Part shown: positions 51,354-59,386 of the stretch, piece by piece | Numbering within the stretch: position 1 is the first letter of the stretch | How the letters are laid out: every line of letters begins with the position of its first letter | DNA from: Nostoc sp. NMS9 | GTDB taxonomy: Bacteria > Cyanobacteriota > Cyanobacteriia > Cyanobacteriales > Nostocaceae | Length of the DNA stretch: 64,000 nt | Direction: 5' to 3' | Assembly (NCBI RefSeq): GCF_017114995.1 | Contig: NZ_JABXKL010000081.1 | Coordinates: 1 to 64,000 of the forward strand | The notes under the pieces: generated by a model | What the model saw: only the letters and a program-made list of their open reading frames with translations | What the model was told of the DNA's origin: nothing | The model's database searches: none | Program-made: the position numbers and the translations under genes

Positions 51354-51764
51354 TCAAGCAGTTTTCTGGCAATTGACCATCCACGGAATACCGAATCGAT
51401 CGACCAACATCCCAAAGCGGACAGACCAAAAGGTTTGATCGATCGGCATTTTCACTTTTCCATTTTCTGCCAGGGTATGAAAGATGCGTTCTGCCTCCGC
51501 TAGCTCGTCAACGCTGATTTGCACGTAAAAGCCTTGGGGTGTTTCAAAATACCCAGGCGGACTGTCAGACCCCATCAAGAGGCGATCGCCCAGATCGAGG
51601 CAGACGTGCATGATTTTGTCATGCCATCCGGCAGGTATATGCTCGGCTGAGGGTGCATCTCCGTGGGTCATCATCATGACAATTTTGCCGCCAAGACAGT
51701 GTTCGTAGAACTTGAACGCTGCTTCACAGTTGCCGTTGAACATGAGATAAGGATTGAGTTTCAT
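51354..51764 (-). CDS. VOC family protein, PhnB-like
   Basis: 136 residues: MKLNPYLMFNGNCEAAFKFYEHCLGGKIVMMMTHGDAPSAEHIPAGWHDKIMHVCLDLGDRLLMGSDSPPGYFETPQGFYVQISVDELAEAERIF and FWSVRFGMLVDRFGIPWMVNC. The PhnB/3-demethylubiquinone-9-methyltransferase-like type often accompanies ECF sigma factors with YCII proteins. Substrate unknown. Confidence 0.9.
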   Translation of the reverse strand: MKLNPYLMFNGNCEAAFKFYEHCLGGKIVMMMTHGDAPSAEHIPAGWHDKIMHVCLDLGDRLLMGSDSPPGYFETPQGFYVQISVDELAEAERIFHTLAENGKVKMPIDQTFWSVRFGMLVDRFGIPWMVNCQKTA

Positions 51765-51786
51765 GGCGTTGGCTCAGTAGATTGGG

Positions 51787-52230
51787 CTATGGGTTGAGCG
51801 TGAATACAGCTTGAGAGGTCTCTGGATCAAATGGAACCGAGAGATGTTCGTGTAATATCTGCCATTCGCCTTGATTTTTCTGGCAGACAGCGGTGACACG
51901 CATCCACGTCTGCATTGCCGGATGGTCTTGAGTTCCTGTGAAGCGAAATAGCCAATGTGCAACTGCTAAGTCTTCACTGACGGTAATTTTGAGGTCTCGT
52001 GTTTCAATCTCAAAGGTGTCGGGGAAGTAAGGCAAACATTCTGACCACACTTGACCCCAAGCATCTTTTCCTTGGGTTTGGAAGGGAGGTTTAACATCGA
52101 AGACGATAACCTCGTTGGCATAACGGGACATAATTTGCTCAACATCCTTGGTGCAGATGGCACGTTGTTGCTCGGCAATTAGTTGGCGAATCTGAACTTC
52201 GTTAGTTGCGATCGTGCTTTTGGTTGTCAT
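51787..52230 (-). CDS. SnoaL/ketosteroid-isomerase-like protein (NTF2 fold)
   Basis: 147 residues: EVQIRQLIAEQQRAICTKDVEQIMSRYANEVIVFDVKPPFQTQGKDAWGQVWSECLPYF, LKITVSEDLAVAHWLFRFTG and WQILHEHLSVPFDPETSQA. The layout is that of the YybH/SnoaL group. Member of the YCII-SnoaL-VOC operon. Confidence 0.88.
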   Translation of the reverse strand: MTTKSTIATNEVQIRQLIAEQQRAICTKDVEQIMSRYANEVIVFDVKPPFQTQGKDAWGQVWSECLPYFPDTFEIETRDLKITVSEDLAVAHWLFRFTGTQDHPAMQTWMRVTAVCQKNQGEWQILHEHLSVPFDPETSQAVFTLNP

Positions 52231-52265
52231 GGCAATCTCTCCTTTTGGGTTGAGGTTGAGTGCAG

Positions 52266-52625
52266 TTACGAATTCTCTGGCAAGCCTGCAACTTCAATCA
52301 CAGGTCGAATTTCAACGGTGCCGAAGCGCGCGCTTGGAATCCGCGCGGCGATCGCGATCGCTTCGTCGAGATCCTGAGCATTAATCAGAAAAAAACCACC
52401 CAATTGTTCGCGGGTTTCTGCGAACGGCCCGTCAGTTACTAGCGATTTGCCGTCGCGCACCCGAACGCTGGTTGCAGTTGCGACAGGGTGGAGCGGGGCG
52501 GTCGCAAGATACTGCCCTTTCGAGTTAAGTTGTTGTGCCAGTTGCGCGGATTCTACATAACAATGTTCCCGTTCGGTTTGGCTCAGGGCATTTTCCTCCA
52601 GGTAAATCAGCAGCAAATATTTCAT
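52266..52625 (-). CDS. YCII-related (DGPF domain) protein
   Basis: 119 residues from ATG 52625, with ribosome site GGAGA. MKYLLLIYLEENALSQTEREH, GQYLATAPLHPVATATSVRVRDGKSLVTDGPFAETREQLGGFFLINAQDLDEAIAIAARIPSARFGTVEIRPV. The DGPFAETREQLGG block is the hallmark of DGPF proteins, genetically tied to ECF42 sigma factors. First gene of the minus-strand operon, transcribed away from the sigma gene. Confidence 0.93.
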   Translation of the reverse strand: MKYLLLIYLEENALSQTEREHCYVESAQLAQQLNSKGQYLATAPLHPVATATSVRVRDGKSLVTDGPFAETREQLGGFFLINAQDLDEAIAIAARIPSARFGTVEIRPVIEVAGLPENS

Positions 52626-52638
52626 GGGGTTGTCTCCG

Positions 52639-52701
52639 TTGTTTCCCTTTGTTAATAAGTCGAACGGTGCTGACTCAAATCGACACTCCACCAAAAATTT
52701 T
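52639..52701 (-). promoter_or_regulatory. ECF42-type promoter, proximal copy
   Basis: Minus strand: -35 TGTCGA (52685-52680), 17-base spacer, -10 CGAC (52662-52659). It is about 35 bases before the YCII ATG. The whole 63-bp block is duplicated at 52733-52795. Confidence 0.65.
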
Positions 52702-52732
52702 GATCGTTTAGTACGATCAAGGTATACCTCCC

Positions 52733-52795
52733 TTGTTTCCCTTTGTTAGTAAGTCGAACGGTGCTGACTCAAATCGACACCTCGCCAAAAATTTT
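52733..52795 (-). promoter_or_regulatory. ECF42-type promoter, distal copy (94-bp tandem duplication)
   Basis: Minus strand: TGTCGA (52779-52774), 17-base spacer, CGAC (52756-52753). Between the copies lies a TTGATCG/CGATCAA dyad (52699-52720). The copy ends 3 bases before the sigma-factor ATG. Confidence 0.65.
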
Positions 52796-52797
52796 TT

Positions 52798-54060
52798 ATG
52801 TCAGGTATAATCCCAAACGCAAAAACAGACGTAAACCAAGCGATCGCCTCCCTTTACCGGGCTGAATGGGGGCGGATCGTCGCCATCCTCATCCGGTTGG
52901 TGGGGGATTTCGATGTGGCTGAAGAATCGGTACAGGAAGCCTTTATAGCCGCCGTGAATCAATGGCAGTCCAGCGGCATGCCCGATCTCCCACGTGCGTG
53001 GATCATCAAAACAGCTCGATACAAAGCCATTGATCGCCTCCGACGGCGGACACGGCTGACGGAAAAACTGGAATGGTACGCCGCCTCCGGGTTGATTCCA
53101 ACCCGCGAGGAGCCAACTTACGACACAGACGAAATTCCAGACGAGCGGCTGCGACTGATCTTTACTTGCTGCCATCCAGCACTGGCGATCGAGGCGCAGG
53201 TTGCTTTGACACTGCGGCTGCTGGGCGGACTTGAGACAGATGAAATTGCGCGGGCGTTTCTCGTCCCCACGGCAACGATGGCGCAACGGCTGGTGCGTGC
53301 CAAGCGCAAGATTCGGGATGCAGGTATTCCCTATAAAGTGCCGGACACAACCGATCTGTCTGTGCGGGTAAACGCAGTGCTGACGGCGATCTATCTGATT
53401 TTCAATGAGGGCTACGCGACGACTAGGGGCGAGACGATGGTGAGGGCTGACCTCTGCACAGAAGCGATTCGGCTGGGTCGCCTCGTGAGGACGTTGATGG
53501 CACCGCAACCGCCCTCAGAAGTGACTGCACTCTTGGCGCTGATGTTGCTGCACGACTCCCGGCGCGATGCCCGTTTGGATGAGGCAGGCGATCTGGTGTT
53601 GCTCGAAGATCAGGATCGTCGTCGCTGGAACCAACAGCAGATTGCTGAGGCGCTACCGCTCGTTGAAGAGGCACTGCGGGGCGAGATTGGTTCCTTTGCA
53701 GTGCAAGCAGCGATCGCGGCACTACATTGTCAGGCAGCACAAGCAGAAGAAACGGACTGGTTACAAATTGTCCGCCTCTACGATTTGCTCGAACGCTTGC
53801 AGCCCTCGCCGATTGTTTCGCTGAACCGGGCGGTGGCGATCTCAATGATAGAGACTCCTCAGACGGCCCTCGAACTCATTGATGGGCTTGCTCCCCAACT
53901 TAATGGCTACCATCTATTTCACGCCACCCGTGCCGAGATGCTGCGCCGCATCGGAGCCTCAGCGTCAGCTGCAGAGAGCTACGAGATCGCGCTCATGCTA
54001 GTTACTAATGACAGCGAACGCCGCTTTCTGGAGCGTCGGCTGCGCGAAGTTCAGCCCTAA
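52798..54060 (+). CDS. ECF RNA polymerase sigma factor, ECF42 type, with long C-terminal extension
   Basis: 420 residues. Region sigma2 at about 14-85 (AIASLYRAEWGRIVAILIRLVGDFDVAEESVQEAFIAAVNQW, PRAWIIKTARYKAIDRLRRR), sigma4 at about 115-175 (RLIFTCCHPALAIEAQVALTLRLLGGLETDEIARAFLVPTATMAQRLVRAKRKIR), then a helical extension of about 230 residues with NEGYATTRGE and LYDLLERLQPSPIVSLNRAVAISM. This is the DUF6596-containing ECF42 type, with no anti-sigma gene; the extension is thought to control activity. GC-rich with long antisense frames. Confidence 0.93.
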   Translation: MSGIIPNAKTDVNQAIASLYRAEWGRIVAILIRLVGDFDVAEESVQEAFIAAVNQWQSSGMPDLPRAWIIKTARYKAIDRLRRRTRLTEKLEWYAASGLIPTREEPTYDTDEIPDERLRLIFTCCHPALAIEAQVALTLRLLGGLETDEIARAFLVPTATMAQRLVRAKRKIRDAGIPYKVPDTTDLSVRVNAVLTAIYLIFNEGYATTRGETMVRADLCTEAIRLGRLVRTLMAPQPPSEVTALLALMLLHDSRRDARLDEAGDLVLLEDQDRRRWNQQQIAEALPLVEEALRGEIGSFAVQAAIAALHCQAAQAEETDWLQIVRLYDLLERLQPSPIVSLNRAVAISMIETPQTALELIDGLAPQLNGYHLFHATRAEMLRRIGASASAAESYEIALMLVTNDSERRFLERRLREVQP

Positions 54061-54280
54061 CGTCCAGCATCACCAGACAGGCGAAGAATTATTTACTATA
54101 TTGACGAAAACGTTCTGCTTTTGCTGGCTATGCCCGACTGCGATGCGATCGCACTTTCATCATGCCAGTCTGCTCGGTTCAAGTGTAGCAACATGAAACC
54201 GTTGTTATAGATTTTGCTGTCGCTCAGTATTTTTCACGCGATCGCACCCAGTAGGCATACAGCCAGCCATTACAGAATAA

Positions 54281-54304
54281 ACTACGATAAAGCTATCGAA
54301 AAAG
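54281..54304 (+). promoter_or_regulatory. Candidate sulfur-regulon operator (BLH/ChrA genes)
   Basis: ACTACGATAAAGCTATCGAA then AAAG, matching ACTACGGTAAATCTATCGG at 16 of 19 positions. It ends 15 bases before the ATG, closer than elsewhere. Confidence 0.5.
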
Positions 54305-54318
54305 TGTGTTTAAAGATT

Positions 54319-54759
54319 ATGAGTAACACTAAAAAAGTTAGTGACGACTTGAGCGCTGCTGGACAACCAACTTCTGAGGAGTTAAAACAGGCAGCCCAAG
54401 AGGGATTTAAGTCAGTGCTGAACCTGCGTTCTTCCGATGAAGCAGGTTTTCTCAGTGACGAACAGCAGCAAGCTCAAGCGGCTGGACTGCAATATGCCAA
54501 TGTCCCATTAAAGCCTTCAGAACCCAATCAAGAGCAAACAGAATTAGCAATTCAGGAGATTGAGAAGTTACCCAAACCAATTTTAATTCACTGTGCTGCT
54601 GGAGCAAGGGCTGGTGGTATTGCCTTGATTGCCAATGCGATTAGTGAAAGTCTGACTTATGAGGAAATTAGTCAGAAAGCGCAAGAGCTTGGTTTAAATT
54701 TAGAACAGCCGCACCTCAAGCAATTCCTACTTGAGAAGTATATTGCCAAGCAAAAATGA
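54319..54759 (+). CDS. BLH-type (DUF442) protein tyrosine phosphatase-like protein
   Basis: 146 residues from ATG 54319. VSDDLSAAGQPTSEELKQAAQEGFKSVLNLRSSDE at the start and the active-site loop ILIHCAAGARAGGIAL (HCxxGxR, Cys about 101). In other bacteria BLH-like proteins are linked to sulfide detoxification (sulfur dioxygenase/rhodanese operons). It overlaps the chromate transporter gene by 4 bases (ATGA), so they are coupled. Confidence 0.88.
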   Translation: MSNTKKVSDDLSAAGQPTSEELKQAAQEGFKSVLNLRSSDEAGFLSDEQQQAQAAGLQYANVPLKPSEPNQEQTELAIQEIEKLPKPILIHCAAGARAGGIALIANAISESLTYEEISQKAQELGLNLEQPHLKQFLLEKYIAKQK

Positions 54760-55343
54760 CTAATTCAGCACCAAGTCGTTTAGGTGAACTCGCCAACCTG
54801 TTTTTTAAACTGGGCGTCATCGGCTTTGGGGGGCCGGTTGCTCATATTGCCATGATTGAAGATGAAGTGGTTAAGCGGCGTCAGTGGTTGACAAGGGAGC
54901 ATTTTCTAGATTTGCTGGGTGCAACTAACCTAATTCCTGGGCCAATTTACCCCTGGCCAGTACTTTCGACTGCTACGTTTATCGGTTATGTCATTGCTGG
55001 CATACCTGGCGCAATTGTTGCCACAATCGGAATTTTTCTACCTTCTTTTATTTTCGTTGCTGCCCTGAATCCCCTAATTCCACGCTTACGAGCCTCTTCT
55101 TGGGCTAGAGCATTTTTGGATGCTGTGAATGTTAGTGCTGTAGCGCTAATGGTTGTTACTACTTTGCAATTGGGGGTAGGGACTTTAACATTACTACAAC
55201 ACCCATTTGTAGATTTTCTCGGCTTGGCGATCGCGATCGTCTCAGCCATTTTAGCCATTCACTTTCGCATCAATGCTGCATGGCTAGTCTTTGGTAGCGC
55301 CTTCATTGGATGGGTTGCTTTACTCTTGGGCTACACTCGATGA
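54756..55343 (+). CDS. chrA: Chromate transporter ChrA, internally deleted (N-terminal start joined to C-terminal domain)
   Basis: 195 residues, about half the normal 390-400. Residues 8-62 are the start of ChrA domain 1 (RLGELANLFFKLGVIGFGGPVAHIAMIEDEVVKRRQWL, LLGATNLIPGP). Residues 70-195 are the later part of domain 2 (STATFIGYVIAGIPGAIVATIGIFLPSFIF, WARAFLDAVNVSAVALMVV). The middle is gone; near the join CCTGGGCCA and CCTGGCCA occur 16 bp apart. The frame is kept, so a protein may be made, but with too few helices for a normal transporter. True short-chain ChrA proteins exist but contain one whole domain, not this mixture. Confidence 0.8.
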   Translation: MTNSAPSRLGELANLFFKLGVIGFGGPVAHIAMIEDEVVKRRQWLTREHFLDLLGATNLIPGPIYPWPVLSTATFIGYVIAGIPGAIVATIGIFLPSFIFVAALNPLIPRLRASSWARAFLDAVNVSAVALMVVTTLQLGVGTLTLLQHPFVDFLGLAIAIVSAILAIHFRINAAWLVFGSAFIGWVALLLGYTR

Positions 55344-55427
55344 AATTGCAAGTATTGTAGATTACTAACAGATATTAGCTTGACTTTATACACTTATTCG
55401 TTTCAGTGTATTTTTGTAAAAAAGAAT

Positions 55428-55456
55428 GTAGAGACGTAGCAGTGATACGTCTCTAC
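55428..55456. terminator. Perfect 11-bp stem-loop between convergent genes
   Basis: GTAGAGACGTA and TACGTCTCTAC pair around AGCAGTGA-like loop bases, between chrA and cupA. A common dispersed hairpin; likely bidirectional terminator. Confidence 0.6.
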
Positions 55457-55478
55457 AAAGGTTTTAGATGGAGATATT

Positions 55479-56786
55479 TTATCGATAATCTTGACTTTGA
55501 ATGCTCCCTAAACGAGCAGCATCACGAATATTGTAGTCAGCACGGGTAAAGCGATTTAGCTGCATTTCAAAAAACTCTCGATTGGCTTGTAAATGCTTGG
55601 GATTTTGGTCATCTAAAGGATATAAAAGTGCAGTTCGCAAGGCTTGAATTACCGCAGAAGTGACACAGTACATTGACCGTTGAAAACTAACTCCTAACTG
55701 AATCAACATATCTTCTTCGCCCCGGCAATGTTGGCTGTAATAATCAACAAGATATGGTGGCAAAAAATGCAACATATCTTGCATTAATAATGTCGGGGGA
55801 ATACCAGCAGTACCCACTGGAAAGACATCAGCGTAAAGAATACCATAGTGAAAGTCTTTTTGGTCTTCTGGTACTTGACGCGCTTGAGCATTATAAGATT
55901 TTGTTCCTCGGAAGGGTGCAGTGCGGTAGAAAACTGCTTCTACATAGGGTAATGCAGCTTCATATAGCCACATGAAACCCTTAGATTTGGGGATGATTTC
56001 GTAGCATTGACCACGAATATAAACGTGATGGTAAATGGGACGACCTGCGATCGCAAATATACCATTAACTAAGAAGCTCATCGCCTCTGGAACACTGCTA
56101 ATGGTACCTTCATCATAGCGATCGGACATTTCAAAGAATACTGGCGCCATGACTTCCCAGAATAAGCCCAGATTAGCGTAGTATGACATCTGGCGGCACT
56201 GTTCCAAAAACATATCGGGGAACAGCTTATAAAGTCCCAGCATTACAGGGTTCCCTTGGAAGTAAGCTTTAATTGCTCGGTCAGCGTTGGCTTTGTATTC
56301 GTCTGAATCTAGGTAAGGGTCAAACTGTCCACCCATACCTCTGTGCCACAACATCGCCCGCATACAAGCTTCAGCAAATTCCATGTTAATGCGATCGTGC
56401 AACAAGTGATGCAACAACTTTGGCATTTTAAAAGTTTCACCCTTCTCGATAAATGCCAAAAGTTCTGGATGTGCAGTAGCTTCGCCGCGCCAAATTCGTA
56501 AATCGGCATCATCGCCAGCGTAATGATTATGCCGTTCTAAATACTCTTTGGGTAAGAAGTATTTAAAGAACGGTAACGGGTTTAAAAATTCGCGTTCGGC
56601 AATATAAAGTAGGTCACGCCAGTAAAAATCCATCGGCACAGCATAAGCTTTATATAAACCGATGATTTGCATCAAATTTTCTGGAGTATCAGGTAACATT
56701 GCACCGCCTGCTTCTAGACGATGAATTACTTCAGCAAATTCATGTTTTGAAGGAGGTAATTTAATTGCTGTTTTAATTGCTGTCAT
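55479..56786 (-). CDS. cupA: CO2 hydration protein CupA (ChpY)
   Basis: 435 residues, full length. HEFAEVIHRLEAGGAMLPDTPENLMQIIGLYKAYAVPMDFYWRDLLYIAEREFLNPLPFFKYFLPKEYLERHNHYAGDDADLRIWRGEA is the Cup family start. CupA couples to the NDH-1MS complex (NdhD3/NdhF3) on the thylakoid membrane and converts CO2 to bicarbonate under low CO2. Last gene of the ndhF3-CA-ndhD3-cupA cluster; no cupS follows. Confidence 0.96.
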   Translation of the reverse strand: MTAIKTAIKLPPSKHEFAEVIHRLEAGGAMLPDTPENLMQIIGLYKAYAVPMDFYWRDLLYIAEREFLNPLPFFKYFLPKEYLERHNHYAGDDADLRIWRGEATAHPELLAFIEKGETFKMPKLLHHLLHDRINMEFAEACMRAMLWHRGMGGQFDPYLDSDEYKANADRAIKAYFQGNPVMLGLYKLFPDMFLEQCRQMSYYANLGLFWEVMAPVFFEMSDRYDEGTISSVPEAMSFLVNGIFAIAGRPIYHHVYIRGQCYEIIPKSKGFMWLYEAALPYVEAVFYRTAPFRGTKSYNAQARQVPEDQKDFHYGILYADVFPVGTAGIPPTLLMQDMLHFLPPYLVDYYSQHCRGEEDMLIQLGVSFQRSMYCVTSAVIQALRTALLYPLDDQNPKHLQANREFFEMQLNRFTRADYNIRDAARLGSIQSQDYR

Positions 56787-56912
56787 GGGAATGATATTTA
56801 CTCAATTGCGTAAACTTCTAGCGAATCGAATTCAAAAACTCTGCGCTCCTACCCTGCGGGAAGGCGAAGCGCCTATGCGTTAAACTTTGCGTTTCTCTGC
56901 GTTTAAAAACTC

Positions 56913-58409
56913 TTAATTATTTACCACTTCAGAGATGACAGTTTTTTCCCAAGAGGGAATTGCAGCCACCATTGTTGTAGTTGTGGATTCACTCCAACGC
57001 ACTAACCAAGTGGGTTGTACTCCTAAAAAGATGATGAAAGCTGCCAAAATTAAAGCTGGGATTTTCTCAGACCAAAGAACTTTGGGATAGTAGGCGAAGT
57101 TATCCAGTCTGCCAAAGCAGGTGCGGTTGAGGAGGATGACAAAATAAACTGCGGTTAATCCACTAGCGACTACACACAAAATTGTCGGGAGGGGAAAGAC
57201 AGAGAAACTGCCTTGAAAGACGATAAATTCGGCGATGAATCCTGTTAAACCGGGAATACCTGCGCTAGCCATACCGCTTAAAACTAGTAAAGCGCTAATT
57301 AGAGGTAAACCGCGTATGGGACTCATTAAACCATTGAGTTTATCTAACTCGCGTGTACCGACTTTGGCTTCCACAACTCCTACCAAGTGGAAGAGAATGG
57401 CTAGGATGATACCGTGGCTGAACATTTGGGCGACTGCACCAACGAGTGCTAAGGGAGTACTAGCAGCACCAGCTAACAAAATATAGCCCATGTGACCAAC
57501 GGAACTGTATGCTACCATGCGCTTGATATCTTTTTGAGCGATCGCAATTACTGCCCCATAAATGGCGCTGACTGCTCCCCAAATTGCTAAAGTCGGTGCA
57601 ATAATGCTCCAAGCATGGGGAAACATACCCAACCCAAATCGCAGCAATCCATAGGTTCCCAGCTTTGCTAACACGCCACCGAGAAGAATGGCAATTGGTG
57701 CTGAAGCCTCAACGTAAGCATCGGGTAGCCAAGTATGGAAGGGAACTAAGGGAATTTTAATACCAAAACCTAAGACTATTCCTGCTAGTAAAAGGATTTG
57801 TTTGGCTGTTGACAGGTTTTCTGTAGAGACTGCATCAAAAGCAAAATTGGTAGAACCACTCAGCCACACCATACCCAAGAATGTCGCCAGAATTAATGCT
57901 CCCGAAACCGCAGTATAAATCAGGAACTTAATCCCAGCATAACCCCGTTTTTGCCCTCCCCAAATGGAAATTAGTAAGTAGAAGGGGATTAATTCTAGCT
58001 CGTAAAACAGGAAGAATAGTAGTAAATTCTCTGCTAGAAAAGCACCTGCGACTCCTCCACTAACTAATAAAATCATGGAGTAAAATAACCGGGGGCGTTC
58101 AGTTTCTTTACTACTACTGTAAATAGAAATCCAGGTGAGCAGACTATTTAACACCAACATCAAGATAGAAAGCCCGTCAACACCTAGTTGATAGCTCAAA
58201 CCAAGGGTTTCATTCCAAGGCAAATACTCTTGAAATTGCATTCCAGGATTACTGATATCAAATTTTAACAGGATAAAAATGTTCCAGAAGAGAACTATCC
58301 CTGAAAAAATTAATGCTATTAAACGAATGCGATATTTAGGAATACTTACAGGTAAGACTGCTATAAAAATAGCAGTAAAGATTGGCAGCCAAATCAAAAC
58401 ACTTAACAT
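56913..58409 (-). CDS. ndhD3: NAD(P)H-quinone oxidoreductase subunit 4, NdhD3
   Basis: 498 residues with about 14 membrane helices. MLSVLIWLPIFTAIFIAVLPV, FLFYELELIPFYLLISIWGGQKRGYAGIKFLIYTAVSGALI (conserved Glu of the proton channel), LVPFHTWLPDAYVEASAPIAILLGGVLAKLGTYGLLRF and IAQKDIKRMVAYSSVGHMGYILL. Assigned to the D3 type by its neighbour cupA. Part of the low-CO2-inducible CO2-uptake NDH-1 complex. Confidence 0.95.
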   Translation of the reverse strand: MLSVLIWLPIFTAIFIAVLPVSIPKYRIRLIALIFSGIVLFWNIFILLKFDISNPGMQFQEYLPWNETLGLSYQLGVDGLSILMLVLNSLLTWISIYSSSKETERPRLFYSMILLVSGGVAGAFLAENLLLFFLFYELELIPFYLLISIWGGQKRGYAGIKFLIYTAVSGALILATFLGMVWLSGSTNFAFDAVSTENLSTAKQILLLAGIVLGFGIKIPLVPFHTWLPDAYVEASAPIAILLGGVLAKLGTYGLLRFGLGMFPHAWSIIAPTLAIWGAVSAIYGAVIAIAQKDIKRMVAYSSVGHMGYILLAGAASTPLALVGAVAQMFSHGIILAILFHLVGVVEAKVGTRELDKLNGLMSPIRGLPLISALLVLSGMASAGIPGLTGFIAEFIVFQGSFSVFPLPTILCVVASGLTAVYFVILLNRTCFGRLDNFAYYPKVLWSEKIPALILAAFIIFLGVQPTWLVRWSESTTTTMVAAIPSWEKTVISEVVNN

Positions 58410-58624
58410 GAGAGTTTTGTCCTTTGTCCTTTGTCTTTATATGACTCAATACGCTTGGGTTAAGAGAATAGTAGGTTGGGTTGAGCGATAGCGTAACCCA
58501 ACAAAGTCTCGATAATGTTGGGTTTTGTTCCTCAACCAAACTTACGTCTTCGTCCTTTGTCTTTTGTCCTTTATGACTTAACTCTTAGCCAATGACTAAT
58601 GACTAATGACAAAAGACAAAAAAG
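58410..58624. other. Repeat-rich spacer between carbonic anhydrase and ndhD3
   Basis: Low-complexity TTTGTCCTTTGTC tracts and an inverted repeat around GTTGGGTT...AACCCAAC (58474-58520). It may contain a secondary promoter for ndhD3-cupA. Confidence 0.5.
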
Positions 58625-59335
58625 CTAACTTACTATACTAATTTCTCCAGTATCTAAATCGTAATAACCACCGACTATTTTCAGCTTTTCTGCTTTGATT
58701 AACTCAGATAAAACTGACGATGATTGCAATCTTTTAATTTGCGCCAAAATATTTGCTTTACAAACATTTTCTACCATATCTCCTGATTTATCTTTTGAAC
58801 TTTCTACACTTGGTTTAATTGCTTCAAGCAAACTTCCAATATTTCCAGGTACTGGAGCACCTTTAATCGCCGCTTGTACTGCACCACATCTTTCATGCCC
58901 GACGACCATGATGACTTTGGTGCCTAATACTAAGCTGCCAAATTCTAAGCTACCAATTTGCTGTGTTGTGGCAATATTACCAGCTATCCGGCAAACAAAT
59001 AAATCTCCAAGTCCTTGGTCAAAAACAATTTCTGAAGGTACTCGTGAATCTGCACAACCGAGAATAGAAGCGAAGGGCTTTTGACCTTTGGCAACTTCAA
59101 CTAAACGTGAATAGCTTTGGTCAGGATTACGACGTTTCCTTTTGGCAAACCTTTCATTCCCATCTAATAACTCTTGCAGTGCTTTATCAGGCGTAATCTC
59201 TTCTACTGGTGTTTTTTCCGCTGCAAGTAAGTTTGAACCAAGTCCGGCTGTCAATACACCTGTACCGATCGCACCTGCACCAAACTTGAATAAACTTCTT
59301 CTGGAAAGATTTATCTGCGGATGTCGTATGCTCAT
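58625..59335 (-). CDS. Beta-class carbonic anhydrase with twin-arginine signal (EcaB-like)
   Basis: 236 residues. Tat signal SRRSLFKFGAGAIGTGVLTAG (11-31) and probable cleavage near LLAAE. Zinc ligands Cys94, His147, Cys150 with the Asp96-Arg98 pair (ILGCADSRVPSEIVFDQGLGDLFVCRIAGN; VVGHERCGAVQAAI). Exported beta-CA, interconverting CO2 and bicarbonate in lumen or periplasm. It lies between ndhF3 (51-base gap) and ndhD3 on the same strand, which suggests a direct role in the CO2-uptake complex. EcaB of Synechocystis, an exported beta-CA, has been reported to bind CupA/CupB (from memory). Confidence 0.93.
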   Translation of the reverse strand: MSIRHPQINLSRRSLFKFGAGAIGTGVLTAGLGSNLLAAEKTPVEEITPDKALQELLDGNERFAKRKRRNPDQSYSRLVEVAKGQKPFASILGCADSRVPSEIVFDQGLGDLFVCRIAGNIATTQQIGSLEFGSLVLGTKVIMVVGHERCGAVQAAIKGAPVPGNIGSLLEAIKPSVESSKDKSGDMVENVCKANILAQIKRLQSSSVLSELIKAEKLKIVGGYYDLDTGEISIVS

Positions 59336-59386
59336 GGAATTATTCTCACAATATTAAACTGTTAACTTTTAGTAGGATAGTTAATG

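Noticed and set aside
51354..51429. Longer start for the VOC protein at 50854-51261
   Set aside because: The extension to 51429 overlaps the upstream VOC gene and carries no family sequence; ATG 51261 has a ribosome site and matches the domain start.
52801..53845. Long antisense ORFs across the sigma-factor gene
   Set aside because: GC-rich shadow frames; the plus strand has clear sigma2/sigma4 motifs throughout.
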